Positions 23,207 through 34,183 are shown, counted from the first letter of the stretch. The stretch is DNA of 64,000 nucleotides from Poecilobothrus nobilitatus (GCA_947095535.1 OX352772.1:218114448-218178447), one strand, 5' to 3'. The notes: generated by a model from the sequence alone, not told the origin. A program made the numbers and translations.

Positions 23207-26200
23207 CTATTGCTCAATGGCATAATGCCCCCAAGCATATGTTTTTATATTATCTTCAGTTACAAATCTTTTATTATCTAATGAACTTAAAGCTACTTTA
23301 TTTAAATTTTGTGTATAAATTGTATGTAAATGTGATCTAAATATTTTCATTTGTTTTAAAGAAGTTTCATTTTTTAACAAACAATTTTTATAATTATCTA
23401 ATGTTAAAGAATTAACAACATATTTCTTTATTCCTTTAGCTTTTTTAATAGTTTTATTTTCATATGTTTGAAGGAAATACATTTTAGATTTTAATCCAAT
23501 AAATTCAGAAACAATTTTTCCATTAAATTCATCTTTAAAAAGACCCAGAACTTTTTTATTCATTAGAGAAAAATTAAATAAATTGTCGGATGGATAATCT
23601 GATGTATCAAAACGTTTTGGTATTTCATTAAATATGTCAGCGTAAAAATCATCTGTCTGTATAGTATAAATAAAACTGTCAGTGTCTGTATAATTTAATA
23701 AAGCCTTACTACCATATTTAGGTTTAATATAATCATAATGAAAATCATACATAAGAATTTTTGATTGTTCGAGTACCGTAAATCCCAAATATATAGGTTT
23801 GTCATAATATATCTTTGTATGATTAAGCTGAATGGCTATCAAGTTTTCAGTAAATCTAGAGTGGTCATGATAATTTGGTTTTGCTATTAGCGCTCGAGCA
23901 CCTAAATGTCTTCTTTGACTTTCCCAAGACGTAGCTATTTTGACATTTTTTCTTTTATCTACATTTTCCATTGTTTTACCGAAAACAGCATTATTCATTA
24001 ATTTAAAATAATCTTTTTCAAAAACATTTTTAGCCATTGACCTGTGTGCGTTATTTAAATCAATATATTTTTTTAGCCAATTGCTTTATGTGAATTTTAG
24101 TACTCTATAAATTTTTTTGAGAATCATGCCGTTTTGAAGACATTGTTTTAAATTTCGATAATGGATAATATATTTTCGTTTGTTTGTTAAGTCAACTAAC
24201 AGTTTAGGAATTTTACCTTTCGGTGGAACTTTGTTTTCAGCACAAAAAGGAAAATCATTGTGCAAATAATGTAAATGTTGAGGGTAATCTAAATCCAATT
24301 CTAAAACGTAACCAGTTTGTGAATCATCGACAACTGAAAGCACATCAATATTTTCAGCAGTATCAACCCACTGAAAATCTTTATGTGGTAAATATTGTAT
24401 CATTGCCCACCCATATAAATTGTTAGCATCTTCATATACTATGTATTTAGAAGGTTCGTTTTTTTTATAAGATTCCCCCATAAATTTATTAATTGCTACT
24501 GAATATCTAAGTGAGCACTGACTAATTCCACCACGTATCCCTTTTTTAAAAAAATTATACATATCAACATCAGTTAACAACTCTAACTTGATATCAGTGT
24601 ATTTTAACATAGCCGCCCATGACAAACCTGGTGTAGTGTAAAAATTTGCAGGATCTAAAGAATAGATTTTGGAGCATATTTTTCGGAAGTTTTCAAAAAC
24701 ATCAGTCAAAATAAGTACATCTGTTTTAAGGTAAAGTTTAAGATAGTCCCATAAATTTTGACATTTAAACGTATTCTATACATATAACTGCATGAATGTA
24801 ATCTTCATCGGAACATGATGTGTTTGTCATTTGATTGGTAAAAGCTTCTTGGGAAGGTAAACTTCTTTCGTCAAGTGGTTTAATGGAATTTAAATACATA
24901 GGGAAAAACTCCCTTTCGAGTCATAAGTATAAATTTTTCATTATTATTGAATTTTTTTTTTATATAAAACAAATAGTTTTCATTTAAATTTTTACACAAT
25001 GAATCAAGGCTCGAAGCCATAAATCTGAAGCTATCAAGAAAACGTAAATAAAATGAATGATTATTATATATGGTAATATTTTTAGATAATGAAATATACG
25101 GTTCTTTATTCAAAGGAATAACACCAATATGTCCATTCACTTCGTTTAGCTCTTTAAATAAAAGATGACAATCATAGCCGGAAAAATTGTGAAAGAATAT
25201 TGGGAAAAAATTTGATCGCCTATACAATAAGTTGCAATAAGAATGAGCAGGACCTCTATAATTGCCAGTAAAGTGACAATGGTCTCTAATTCTATTATTA
25301 AAATCTAAATGCTTACCACATATGTGACACGTTTCTTGAACCAATTGTTGCAGCTGCTCATCCAGTGTTAGTGGATGCATCGGCTTTGAACTCATAAAGA
25401 AGGTTGAATATAATTCACTGCATGTTTCCGTCAATGATTGGATAAATTCCTTAGCACAGTTAGCTCCAACAAATTCTTTGAAACAGCTTAGACTATCATC
25501 AAAAGAACACTTAATGTAGTACGAGAAAGCTACTGGAACATGTTGATGAATGTTTGTTGTTGAAGACATCATGGGATCAGGATTGCATGTTGCAATAGGC
25601 TGTAAAATACTCTCAGCATCGGCATAAATAACAAAAGGTGTTTTCAATTGTTGTTGATAATTCTTAAACTCTAGTGTATTTTTTTCAACAGATGGAAGCT
25701 TTGTAACTACTTTATTGCATTCGAGTATGTGTAAGTCACGTTGTTGTAATGTATGAAAGTGTTGCAAGCACATATTACAAATATAAATTTGATGAGTATT
25801 CTTTGTTACAGATCGACTTATCAATCTTGATAAATGTTTTATGTAAACAAAATGAAATTTTTCATTCCTTTCCAAAAGCAATGAAACATTTTTTTTCACA
25901 TTTTGTCAAATAAAATGGCCCTACAACCTCATATTTCTTATTAATGACTTCCACTCCAAACAAATTTATGCTTATGTCATTATTAAGTTCTTCGAATAAA
26001 TTTAATTCAGACAATTTAGCTGGAAATTGCATATTGCCAAAATTAAGTTGTAAAACATCTCCAAACTCAAGCTTGTCTGTGGGTTGCGAAATGTCACTAA
26101 TTTTGTATGAAGATGTTCGTTTTGCATGTCCAGCACAAGTTTGTAAGGCTGATACCAAACTCCACTTAAAACAGAAGTTATCATTATTGTTGATATTAAT

Positions 26201-26935
26201 GCAGGCTTTTTTATCTTCTATGTTTTTTGGTAACTTAATATAACTAGAAACGCGGATTGGTTCATATTTATTAATATTTATTTCCACGTGTAAAATTCTA
26301 ATCAACGCCCAGCCACTATCCTTTTCTTGGAAGTCTTCTGCTTGTTGTTGAATAACTTCTTTAGCATTTTCAAAAAAATCATTAAGATCGTCTGCCTGTG
26401 TAATGCTAAACATTCGAGTTTGAAAAGATTTGATTGATATATTTTCAAACTCTTTTTCTGTTGGTTTTATATATTCGCCGAAAAGTTCAAGATTTACCTT
26501 AAAGGCATTGTGCTTTTTTAGTGATTGTCTCAACAATTCAATTATATCGGTTTGAGCCTTTTCTAAAAATTGTGATGGGTTTAATATGCCTTCATCATCA
26601 TTATCTCTAATAAATGTTTCTAGTCTATTTTGAAAACATTCATTAATACACCTAACATTAGTTTTAATGACTTCTGCTGCATTTTCCTTATGTTTATTTG
26701 TCCGAATGTGGTAGTTCCACAAATTATTTGAGATGGTTGTTTTGCACTTCTCACAAAATTTTGTATTTTCATAACTTTCTCTGTGGTTTTTTATATGATC
26801 TAATAAAATTCTTTTTCTACTAAATGTTTTTTGACATAAATCACATTTATGTTTTAATTGTGTTCTACATTTATGTCTTTTTAGATTATCCGAGCTTGTA
26901 AAAATTTTTTTACACTCATTACATTCTAATTTCAT
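23207..26935 (-). pseudogene. polB: Polinton DNA polymerase B, lineage 2
   Basis: Protein-primed family B polymerase, but of a type quite unlike the lineage-1 copies. From the ATG at 26935: two or three C2H2-like zinc fingers (CNECKKIF, CDLCQKTF, CEKCKTTI, residues 4-80), then CNMCLQHFHTLQQRDLH (25770), the exonuclease region FVIYADAES (25640), CHICGKHLDFNNRIRDHCHF (25320), FHNFSGYDCHLLF (25180), motif A region YEDANNLYGWAM (24425), a B-like motif LMNNAVFGKTMEN (23985) and motif C YTDTDSFIY (23690). About 1240 codons in three frameshifted blocks (breaks near 25880, 24770-24800 and 24060-24085). The catalytic Asp residues are present. This YxDANNLYGWAM type is widespread in arthropod elements. 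Upstream 950 bp are shared with a divergent gene. Confidence 0.88.
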
Positions 26936-27804
26936 TTTTTTGAATTTGTTGAATTCATTTTTTTTTTTTTTTTGTTTGTTTTTATTTATATAAAACGTTA
27001 TTATTTCGTAACAAAAATTATTGCTAACTAAAAATGGATTTTAACATAAGATCATATATATATTTTTAAAAACCACCGAGTAAATACATTTAAAAAGCTC
27101 ACTATGAATTTACTTACTGTAACTTATTAATTCTGCAACAATGTTGTATCGTATTAGCATATTAACTGCTTTTTTATGTTTTTTTTTTTTTTTTTGGAAA
27201 GGCAACCTTACTATTCTAATCATAAAAATAAATAAATCTATAAAAAGTTGTTGAGACACTACATCAACTGCCACACCCTTGACAACTATTTAATTTATAT
27301 TATATTTTTCAAATACTGCAACAATGTTGCATCGTATTAGCATATTAACTTGTTTAGAAAGGCGTGCTCGCATTACTATTCTAATCATAAAATAAAATAG
27401 ATCTATAAAAAGATGTTTTTTGGCACAGCAACCTTCATAACTTTTTAATTTATACGATATTTTTCAAATACGACAAAATTGTTGTATCGTATTAGAATAT
27501 CAACTTTAAAAAACAAAAAAAAAAAAAAATTTTTACAGATTTAATATCAATTAGAGAAACAAAAACAAAACAAAAAAAATTGCTTAATTGCATAATGAGT
27601 TAGTATTTGGTTTTTGTTTTTGAAAACATAAAATTGTCTTTAAAAAAAAACAAAAAAAAAAAAAAAACTTGTGATTGTATACTATATAGCAGAGAAGTCA
27701 TATATAAAGTTTTTCATATATAAAAACAACAATTTTTCTTTAATATCATTAGAAATTATTTACTTTATTGAGTATACATAACATTACAAAATAAAACAAA
27801 CAAT
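26936..27804. promoter_or_regulatory. Divergent promoter region with three tandem CAACAATGTTG boxes
   Basis: Between the polymerase (-) and the gene at 27805 (+). A block of about 155-185 bp is repeated three times: CAACAATGTTG at 27136-27146 and 27319-27329 and a variant (GACAAAATTGTTG) at about 27472. Each is followed by TATCGTATTAG or CATCGTATTAG and ATTCTAATCATAAAA-type text. TATATAAAG at 27701-27709 and TATATAAAAA at about 27717 are candidate TATA boxes for the rightward gene. Confidence 0.55.
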
Positions 27805-28221
27805 ATGGTAAGATATTTGTTTTCTTTATTTTTAATTTTCTATTTTCTATTTTTTTAATGAAAATAGGCTGTCTTTTTAAAAAATTTAATGGAATTGGAA
27901 GTGAGTTCAAGTGAAAAATATCAAAATATTGATATTTTACAACAGAATAAAATATACGAGGTGATTTCCTGGCGCTTTTTAGAGACGATAAGAGGTCAAA
28001 CGGTGGTGCTATGTGAGGTAGAAGATCCAATAACCAATGAAAAAATTATATTTTTCATGCCGGACAGGTTTTCAAAAAAAGTAACAAACGAACCGGAATT
28101 AGAGGAATTGAATAGAGCGCATTTCAAATTTTTGGGACGGGATAAAGACAAACGAAATATGGCATTATTTGAATTAATTCCATCGGATAATATCGAATCG
28201 CAGGAAAAATTTTTTGAATAA
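27805..28221 (+). CDS. Small Polinton protein, OB-like family, with a 60-nt intron after the start codon
   Basis: An open frame from 27868 to 28221 can be read from the ATG at 27889, but an upstream ATG at 27805-27807 is followed at once by GTAAGATATTTG and, 60 bases later, AATAG at 27863-27867. Splicing joins that ATG in frame with the downstream reading frame, giving a protein of about 118 residues. The core (about residues 25-110) has NKIYEVISWRFLETIRGQTV, an acidic turn and KIIFFMPDRF. That is the pattern seen at 2531 and 37397, without their Gln/His linker. Unknown function; a small nucleic-acid-binding barrel is a guess. Divergent to the polymerase. Confidence 0.7.
27808..27867 (+). other. 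60-nt intron directly after the start codon
   Basis: Begins GTAAGA (strong 5' splice site), is T-rich with TTTTTTTAATGAAAATAG at its end, and sits between ATG (27805-27807) and GCT (27868). The frames join. The internal ATG at 27889 is the fallback start if it is not spliced. Confidence 0.55.
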
Positions 28222-28361
28222 ATAAAGTATAATATTAAAAATTTAATTTGTTTTTTTATTTTTTTATTTATTTTGAAAGAAAAGGAAAAATTTTTTATTT
28301 TGAGATACTTATGATGATGCTAAGGGGGCCCCTTGGCGCTAGGGGCCTGTATTCAAGACTA

Positions 28362-28565
28362 GTTTCGGTCTGTGAAAGTCCGAAACGGTCTGTGAAGGTC
28401 CGAAACGGTCTGTGAAGGTCCGAAACGGTCTGTGAGGTCCGAAACGGTCTGTGAGGTCCGAAACGGTCTGTGAGGTCCGAAACGGTCTGTGAGGTCCGAA
28501 ACGGTCTGTGAAGCTCCGAAACGGTCTGTGAAGGTCCGAAACGGTCTGTAAAGGTCCGTTAATAG
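28362..28565. repeat. 19-20-bp GC-rich minisatellite
   Basis: About ten units of CGAAACGGTCTGTGAAGGTC or its 19-base form with GAGGTC. It is preceded by GGGGGCCCCTTGGCGCTAGG (28325-28344). GC content is far above that of the flanks. It lies between the genes at 27805 and 28712. Confidence 0.9.
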
Positions 28566-28711
28566 CTTTAAAAATTTACTGCTCTTTAGTATATCTAGGT
28601 ATCCCCACTTTTCTTTATGTAGTATATCTAGGTATCCCCTTTTTTTTTTATGAAATCAAAGTTATAAATAAAAGGCTTGGTTATTAGTTTTTTATTATAA
28701 TAAAGAACAAA

Positions 28712-29263
28712 ATGAATAGCAACAACAACAACAACAACAGCAGCAGCAGTAGGTGTTGTGGTAGCAGGAAAGCTATAGTTGATTTACAATTTGTTATTGG
28801 AAATAACAAACAATATTTTTTGAAAGAATTCTCTTTGATAGCTGATGGTTCTCTAATACCAATGTTATTTATATTTAAAGCACCGTACTTATTTGAAGAG
28901 TTAAATAGTGATGTTAAACGGCAAAATGAGTACAACAAAAAGAACATTAATAACTTGGATTGGAATGATGGCTTTATAGAGTATTTAAAAGTTAAAAATG
29001 TCTTTGAGGAACATTTAACAACTATATTTGATGTTGTTTATGTAAAAGGTCTTTAAAAAAATCAATTTTTAGACACTTTTATTTCAAATTCAGTAAAAGT
29101 TATCAATTTAGATAACAAAATTCCATCTCTACAGAAACTAAGAAATTACATCACCATTTCCCCTCACCGTCATAATACAGAAAATTTGTTGCAAAGATGT
29201 GCTGTAAAAAATTATATAAACTTGTACATCTATTTAATAAAAGATAATAATAATTGGTTTTAA
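28712..29263 (+). pseudogene. Unknown Polinton gene (VDLQF...VYVKGL family), one stop
   Basis: ATG at 28712 with a TATA-like TATAAATAAAAG about 45 bp upstream. An Asn/Ser homopolymer start (residues 3-15) is encoded by AAC/AGC repeats. Then AIVDLQFVIGNN, FIFKAPYLFEELN, NNLDWNDG and VVYVKGL lead to a TAA at 29054-29056. The same frame continues for 68 codons to a TAA at 29261 and still looks like the family, with paired Cys/His text (SPHRHN, RCAV). So a single nonsense change splits an approximately 183-codon gene. The family is common in arthropod Polinton-like elements; I do not know its function. It shares pattern with the gene at 30333. Its end meets the end of the convergent gene at 29260. 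Confidence 0.65.
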
Positions 29264-29919
29264 AAAATATTTGTTTTAGTTATTGTTGCACAATATATCT
29301 TTTCAGACATAAACAATGGTATTTCATAAAATAGTCTAGAATAATTGCACTGAGCTATATGTAAATTCATAGGAATGTAAAAATCTTCTTGTTCCAATTT
29401 CACTTTATTCCTTTCAATACATCTGTCGAAATACTTGAATACATATTCCCGCACATTTAATTCAGCTTCATTGTTATATGACATCACTGCTTGTATAAAG
29501 TCCAACATAAGGCAAAAGCGGGTGTACTCATCTAGTTCCAATGTTAGTTTTTTAGTTTGCTCTGTATGATTGAATTTGAGTGGAAATTTATTTAAACTTA
29601 ATTTAGGTTGAATGTTTGTAAAATCTACATAAAAAGCATGCCACTGCAAATAATTCATCTCGCTAATGACTTTGCGATGACGTTGGAAAATTATTGTTGC
29701 AGCAAAATTTTCAACATTAAATCTAATTTGTATTTTTATTGTTTGTTTTTTATCCAAATAGTAAATATATCTTAATAAAAGATATTTTTTTTGTGCTTCG
29801 TCGTTGTTTATTTGTTTTTCGATAAATACTTCAGCATTTAATGTTGGCTCCATGTTTTTTTTAAACTGTTTAGTTTTATAGCTTGAAAGTTTTGTATTTA
29901 TAGTGTTTAAACTTAACAT
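29260..29919 (-). CDS. Conserved unknown Polinton gene (FIQAVM...CNYSRLFYEIP family)
   Basis: Intact 219-codon frame from ATG at 29919. An internal ATG (start of MEPTLNAEV, near residue 22) is an alternative start that fits the length of the homologue at 38760 better. Conserved with that copy: YIYYLDKKQTIKI, FQRHRK, MLDFIQAVMSYNN, YVFKYFDRC, YIPMNLHIAQCNYSRLFYEIP. Mixed alpha/beta with no membrane segment and no catalytic signature that I recognise. It lies at the downstream end of the leftward particle-gene block, just after the protease. Function unknown. Confidence 0.7.
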   Translation of the reverse strand: MLSLNTINTKLSSYKTKQFKKNMEPTLNAEVFIEKQINNDEAQKKYLLLRYIYYLDKKQTIKIQIRFNVENFAATIIFQRHRKVISEMNYLQWHAFYVDFTNIQPKLSLNKFPLKFNHTEQTKKLTLELDEYTRFCLMLDFIQAVMSYNNEAELNVREYVFKYFDRCIERNKVKLEQEDFYIPMNLHIAQCNYSRLFYEIPLFMSEKIYCATITKTNIF

Positions 29920-29934
29920 TTTTTAAAAATTGTT

Positions 29935-30370
29935 CGAAACATTCTGTGTATTTTTTTATCGTTTTTGAGTGGGGATGATATTGTGTTGAATAAATTAATA
30001 AAATTTTTCATGCTCTTGCAGTTACATCGCATCCATAAATATACACAACAATATTGTCCACTGATGTAAGGTCACTTTGTAAACGCTTATTGTTGAAAAC
30101 AAAACATTTTGATTGATTTTGTAGAAATTTCACAATCACATTGTGGAATGGTGGATTTCCAAATGAATCAAAATATTCTACACAACCTTGAACTGGCACG
30201 AAAATTGCTAACCAATGTGTTCCTTTTTTGGTAGAAGTGTCGGTGTTAATTACTAAAATACCAGGTTTTGAAATATTTTTCGGTATTTGATCAAGAGCAA
30301 AAACACCTTTAAACAATTTACGTGTGACACTATTACATTTCAGCGCTTTCGTTGTCTGAAGTGTATTCAT
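29935..30370 (-). pseudogene. PRO: Adenovirus-type cysteine protease of the younger Polinton
   Basis: Maturation protease (adenain/Ulp1-like) that would cleave capsid precursors. The start is the ATG at about 30370. Visible: GVFALDQIP, GTHWLAIFVP (catalytic His), EYFDSFGNPP (catalytic Asp region) and CFVFNNKRLQSDLTSV. At about 30055 a small deletion, by comparison with the copy at 44580, removes the catalytic Cys-Gly-Gln codons and shifts the frame. The carboxy-terminal text resumes in another frame to about 29935. Its start overlaps the end of the next gene upstream by about 40 bp. Confidence 0.75.
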
Positions 30371-30698
30371 TTTTTTGTAAACGAGAAATATCAATTAGCT
30401 GAGTATTTCCACTTATGTATGCTGTTAAAAATTCAACTTTAAGTTTACCATTTGTGAACACTATATCGAATTTTTCAAGCAAATTTATTAAATTATTAGT
30501 TGTGTTTTCATTGTCCATATGCCCAAAAGAGTAATTCTTGATGTCTGTTCTTTTTAAATCTTTGGTTGGGAATTTATACTTTAATTCCTTTACAATAGTT
30601 TTACATTTTTCTTTTATTCCAGCTACAGCTAGATTTTTTACAAATATTGTATGGTTATCGTCCGTACAGAACGATAAATCTACTACAGCGTATGCCAT
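30333..30698 (-). CDS. Small unknown Polinton gene (AVVDLSF family)
   Basis: 121 codons from the ATG at 30698. A TATA box (TATAAAAG on the minus strand, about 30732-30739) lies 35-40 bp upstream, inside the end of the capsid gene. Sequence shows AVVDLSFCTDDNHTIFVKNL, a Lys-rich centre and LLEKFDIVFTNGKLKVEFL. The copy in the older element is at 44973-45299. Its beginning and end resemble the gene at 28712 (AIVDLQF...KEF, DVVYVKGL...FLDTF), suggesting distant paralogues. Unknown function. It overlaps the protease start. Confidence 0.65.
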   Translation of the reverse strand: MAYAVVDLSFCTDDNHTIFVKNLAVAGIKEKCKTIVKELKYKFPTKDLKRTDIKNYSFGHMDNENTTNNLINLLEKFDIVFTNGKLKVEFLTAYISGNTQLIDISRLQKNEYTSDNESAEM

Positions 30699-30734
30699 TT
30701 TCAAATGAATAGAGATGGTCCAATAAGCTTCCTT

Positions 30735-32020
30735 TTATATGTTTAAGTAGACGTTGCGATTTTTATCAATTTCGATACTGTCATCGAATTCTGCAAACAC
30801 AATGCATATTAATGTTGAAGTTAATGGAGAACTGAGTCTTGCTTCAATCTTTACAACTCCCTGGTTTAATAAACTTTGACATGTATCAGTTCCAGAACCA
30901 TCTTGTGATAAATCAAAAGCTAGTATTGTATAACCTTTTGAAAATAGTTCTTTTGAAATTTGATGCCCTCTATCAGAATGATGTATACCTGTTCCGCTAA
31001 ATAATGTTAAATATGCACGAGAATTGCAATTGTTATTCGATGTAAAACTTGTTTCAATTGCAGAGTTTGTGTAGGCACTCCATTCACATATAATTGAAAT
31101 TGTGTGAGATTTTGATGATCGAAAAGGTATGGATTTTTTGATCTTTTACCATTAAAATATTCATTATTAACCATGCAAAATACAAGAGCTTTTGGTATTT
31201 GCCCTATAAATTTATTATCCAATGATATGTTGGATGTGTTAGCTGAAATTGTAAATGTTTTGATTTCACTTCTCGTATAAAAATATTTTGCGTTAGCCTT
31301 TTCCAAAACAGTATTATGTGCTGTTAATATGCTTGGATTAATTAATTGTTAAATGATTCATGTATAATGTAGCTTCGAGAATTTTTAAATAACTATCATC
31401 GTTATCGTTAAAGAAAATAAAAAAATCTTGTTTTTCTAAGGCCAAAGCAATTCGAATGTCTACGTTATTTAAAAGTAATTTGGGAGTGTTGAAGAAATCT
31501 ACATGTAATTTTCCCATTAATTCTACTATTGTAGAATTGTTGTATAATTTTTGCCTTGATTTAGAACCAGAATTGTTAAAATCATTTACATTTGGTTTAT
31601 CCAATTCCCAACCAGATGCTTCCAGATGTGTTTGACTGGAATCTGTACCATAATTTAGTAAAGTAGTTAAGTATGCTTTATAATGGTATAAGGAGTCTGA
31701 AGGAGTGATGTTTTTCCCATTTAGAGTTACATTACATTGTTTAATTAAAGAGTGTAATAAATTATTTACAACACTAGGTTGCGGGGCTGCTTTTATATCA
31801 GCTCCGGTTCCTACTTTATCATTTGCACTCCAAACTTATCCATCTTTTTTTAATATTTGAATTTTAAATTTGATGTAGGTTGACGATAAATCTCGATATG
31901 TATCTCCATTTCCAAGCGAAACAAATTCAATAGTTGACGGTGACGCTTCTAAAGAAGCTAAAGGATTGTATGCTACCTCTTCTGAACGAATGCTACCTCT
32001 TCAGATTTCATACACTCCAT
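30735..32020 (-). pseudogene. MCP: Polinton major capsid protein (double jelly-roll), younger element
   Basis: Forms the icosahedral shell. About 428 codons from the ATG at 32020 to TAA at 30735, aligned throughout with the copy at 45337-46568. Blocks: SEEVAYNPLAS, STIEFVSLGNGDTYRDLSS (about 31920-31860), LIKQCNVTLNGKNITPSD (about 31710), NNVDIRIALALEKQDFF (31450), ISLDNKFIGQIPKALVFCMV (31200), KRSKNPYLFDHQNL (31140), IFAEFDDSIEIDKNR-like end. Breaks: a short direct duplication of AGAGGTAGCAT near the start (31965-31995), a stop near 31835, and frameshifts near 31620, 31330 and 31010. Membership in the double jelly-roll family rests on position and pattern, not on a structure. Confidence 0.8.
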
Positions 32021-32022
32021 AT

Positions 32023-32463
32023 TTAATTGAATATATCAGAGGCTTTGCTTTGTTTTTTTCGTCGTTTCGACTTTAAATGTGTCTTTTTAGAAACTGATCG
32101 TCTTTTTATACCCTTTTGTCTTTTTATGGCTTTTCGCCTTCCACCATACATCGAATGCAGTTGATTAACTACTGATTTTCGAAGATTTTTCATGCCTCCT
32201 TTACTTTGATCAATTACAACTTCTTTTATGTTTGCACCAGATGCTATATCATTCAAAATATTTTTACTTGTGTTCACAGCCTCTGTTTTAATTAAGTCCC
32301 AACCTGATGTAAAAACTGGCTTTAAGTAACGAATTAAACTTCCGAATATATTTCCAAAACCACGACCTCTTTGAATAGCCGGATAAAATTGTAATAGGGG
32401 TCCAATATCGTTGATTCCTCCACCTACTTGAGAGGAATAATATCTCACGTAAGCTCTTTCCAT
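32023..32463 (-). CDS. pVI-like basic minor capsid/core protein
   Basis: Intact 146-codon frame from ATG at 32463, with a TATA box (TATAAATACTA, minus strand, 32491-32501) only about 30 bp upstream. Begins YVRYYSSQVGGGINDIGPL, then RGRGFGNIFGSLIRYLKPVF, a hydrophobic/amphipathic stretch, and a strongly basic tail rich in Lys and Arg. The GGG..IGP start plus FG..FG..R helix plus basic tail is the usual look of Polinton/adintovirus proteins compared with adenovirus pVI or pX. Probably coats packaged DNA or lines the shell. Ends 3 bp before the capsid start codon. Confidence 0.75.
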   Translation of the reverse strand: MERAYVRYYSSQVGGGINDIGPLLQFYPAIQRGRGFGNIFGSLIRYLKPVFTSGWDLIKTEAVNTSKNILNDIASGANIKEVVIDQSKGGMKNLRKSVVNQLHSMYGGRRKAIKRQKGIKRRSVSKKTHLKSKRRKKQSKASDIFN

Positions 32464-32521
32464 GTTTGACAGGATATCATATTTGAGTAGTAGTATTTAT
32501 ATTGTTTCAATTGGGGAGCAA

Positions 32522-33426
32522 TCAATGCTTTTTAAAATGTAATACAATTTTTGTTGGATAGTAACTGGAAACAAAATTTATTCCATCACCGTATGGATTG
32601 CAAATTTTAATCGCTATCGTTTCAAAACAATTTTTTTCTATAGGTATGTAATAAACATTTTCAAATTCAATATTTGTAGGTATTCTACAATTTTCGATGT
32701 TGATAGCTCTCAATGCACGCACTTTGCTACTTCCAAAACAGATGATTCAACTATATCTGAATAAATCATCACCATTCCATTCAATTCATCTTTATTATTA
32801 GCAACAGCTAATTTGAATAGTTCAGGTAATTTTGTTTTGAAATTTTTTATACCTTTTTTCTGTTGAAATAATTCTTTTAACAATGTTTTTATATTATAAC
32901 TGTGATTAACTTTTATAAAGAAACTATCTTCATCAAAAGTCTGTGATATTCGAATTAAACCTTTTTCGTTTTGATCTGCTACTTTTCGAAAAGTTACATC
33001 ATCGTAATTTTTAGTATTGGAGATATATACCAAAATTTAAATCCCTCATTAGGAGTTATATTTTTAATAAGCGTTGGCAAAAAAATTAAACTTCCAATCA
33101 TCCAAATGCAATTCCGAATCATCATATGAATAATATGTGTAATCTATAGATTTGGTTACTTTGATTTTTTCAAGAGGTTTTTCAATGTTTCTTACATAAA
33201 CATTATACTCCCCGATATTAATAAGAGCACAATTCTCTTTTTTAAATTTTTCCGTTTGTAGGAAATCGTTCAGATCAATTTCTGAAAGACCTACTTTCCA
33301 GTTTCCGTTTCTTAAATCAAAGTGAATAGGTAATTTATTTTCGAATGAAGCTAAAGTGTTGTCTGGAAACAGTTTTAAATTATCATTACTAAACAATGTT
33401 ACATAGAAGTCATCTTGACCATTCAT
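32522..33426 (-). pseudogene. Penton-type minor capsid protein
   Basis: Single jelly-roll vertex protein. From the ATG at 33426: FYVTLFSNDNLKLFPDNTLA, FENKLPIHFDLRNGNWKVGL, KFNFFANAY (residues 1-120). Then, after a stop at 33064 and frame changes through about 33000, SFFIKVNHSYNIKTLLKELF and MVMIYSDIVESSVL (32750-32900). After another frame change near 32710, VYYIPIEKNCFETIAIKIC and a beta-rich end (32522-32720). This order (amino-terminal SNDN..FPDNTLASF block, central YSDIVE, terminal PI.KN.FE.I.I) is the usual Polinton penton layout. TATA-like TATATAAATAA (minus, 33462-33472) lies about 40 bp upstream, inside the preceding gene. Confidence 0.75.
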
Positions 33427-33461
33427 CTTTGTTAACTTCTTCTAAAACATAAAATGTTGCA

Positions 33462-34172
33462 TTATTTATATATTGTCCATTCCGGTGTTGATGAAGTTGT
33501 AAGTTTTGGACTTCTTAGTAAAGGTTTATGTTTTTTTGTTTCAGGATACTGTGAAAGTATAGTTGAGGAAATTGAACTACCGGCTGATCTAAGTGTCTTC
33601 CTTTTTTCAGGGGATGGTACAGCAACGGTAATTACATCACCACTTGGTGTTTCAAACATTCGATAATCAGAGCTTAGAGATGGTTTTTGTATTAGTTTTT
33701 CGCCTTTCAACATTTCAATTTGACCTAATTTTTTAAATGAATTTTCATCATCATCTAAATCGTAATGTGTTAAATCGATCTCCATGTCTGAATGCTCTTT
33801 TTTAGGATCATATTCAAACACTTCATCAGTAACTAATGGTGCAAAATTAGTCTGTGCTGATGTTGATTTGTATTTAGGTAATTCAGTTTCTGTATATGCA
33901 TCTCGTTTGGAAAAGAATTTTGTTTGAGTGCCTGTATCAAATGTAAGATTAGTAGTCTTTTCTGGTAATGTGTTTGCGTGTCTTTTGTTAATTCCATATT
34001 TGAGAAGATTTTGACGATATAAGTACCATTTTTGCAATGGTTTTAATTTTTTATCGTATAAAACTTTTTTCATTTTTTGATCTTATAAATAAATCCAAGT
34101 TTTTATCATCTTGAAATAATTTACTAAATTTTGAAAATATTTCTGGTGACATAACAATCATTCGCTGCATTA
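33462..34172 (-). pseudogene. Unknown Polinton structural-type gene (KWYLYRQNLLKYG family), one frameshift
   Basis: An open frame from 34073 gives 203 residues: KKLKPLQKWYLYRQNLLKYG, then a Ser/Thr/Pro-rich, acidic middle (DLTHYDLDDDENS), then METPSGDVITV and a basic Ser-rich end. Upstream, in another frame, 34076-34172 encodes MQRMIVMSPEIFSKFSKLF, which is how homologous Polinton proteins begin (MSPE... then a KL...KW.LYNQ block), so a frameshift near 34078 splits the gene. Function unknown; the position between penton and a small basic gene suggests a particle or packaging role. Confidence 0.65.
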
Positions 34173-34183
34173 TGTCTTACTGA

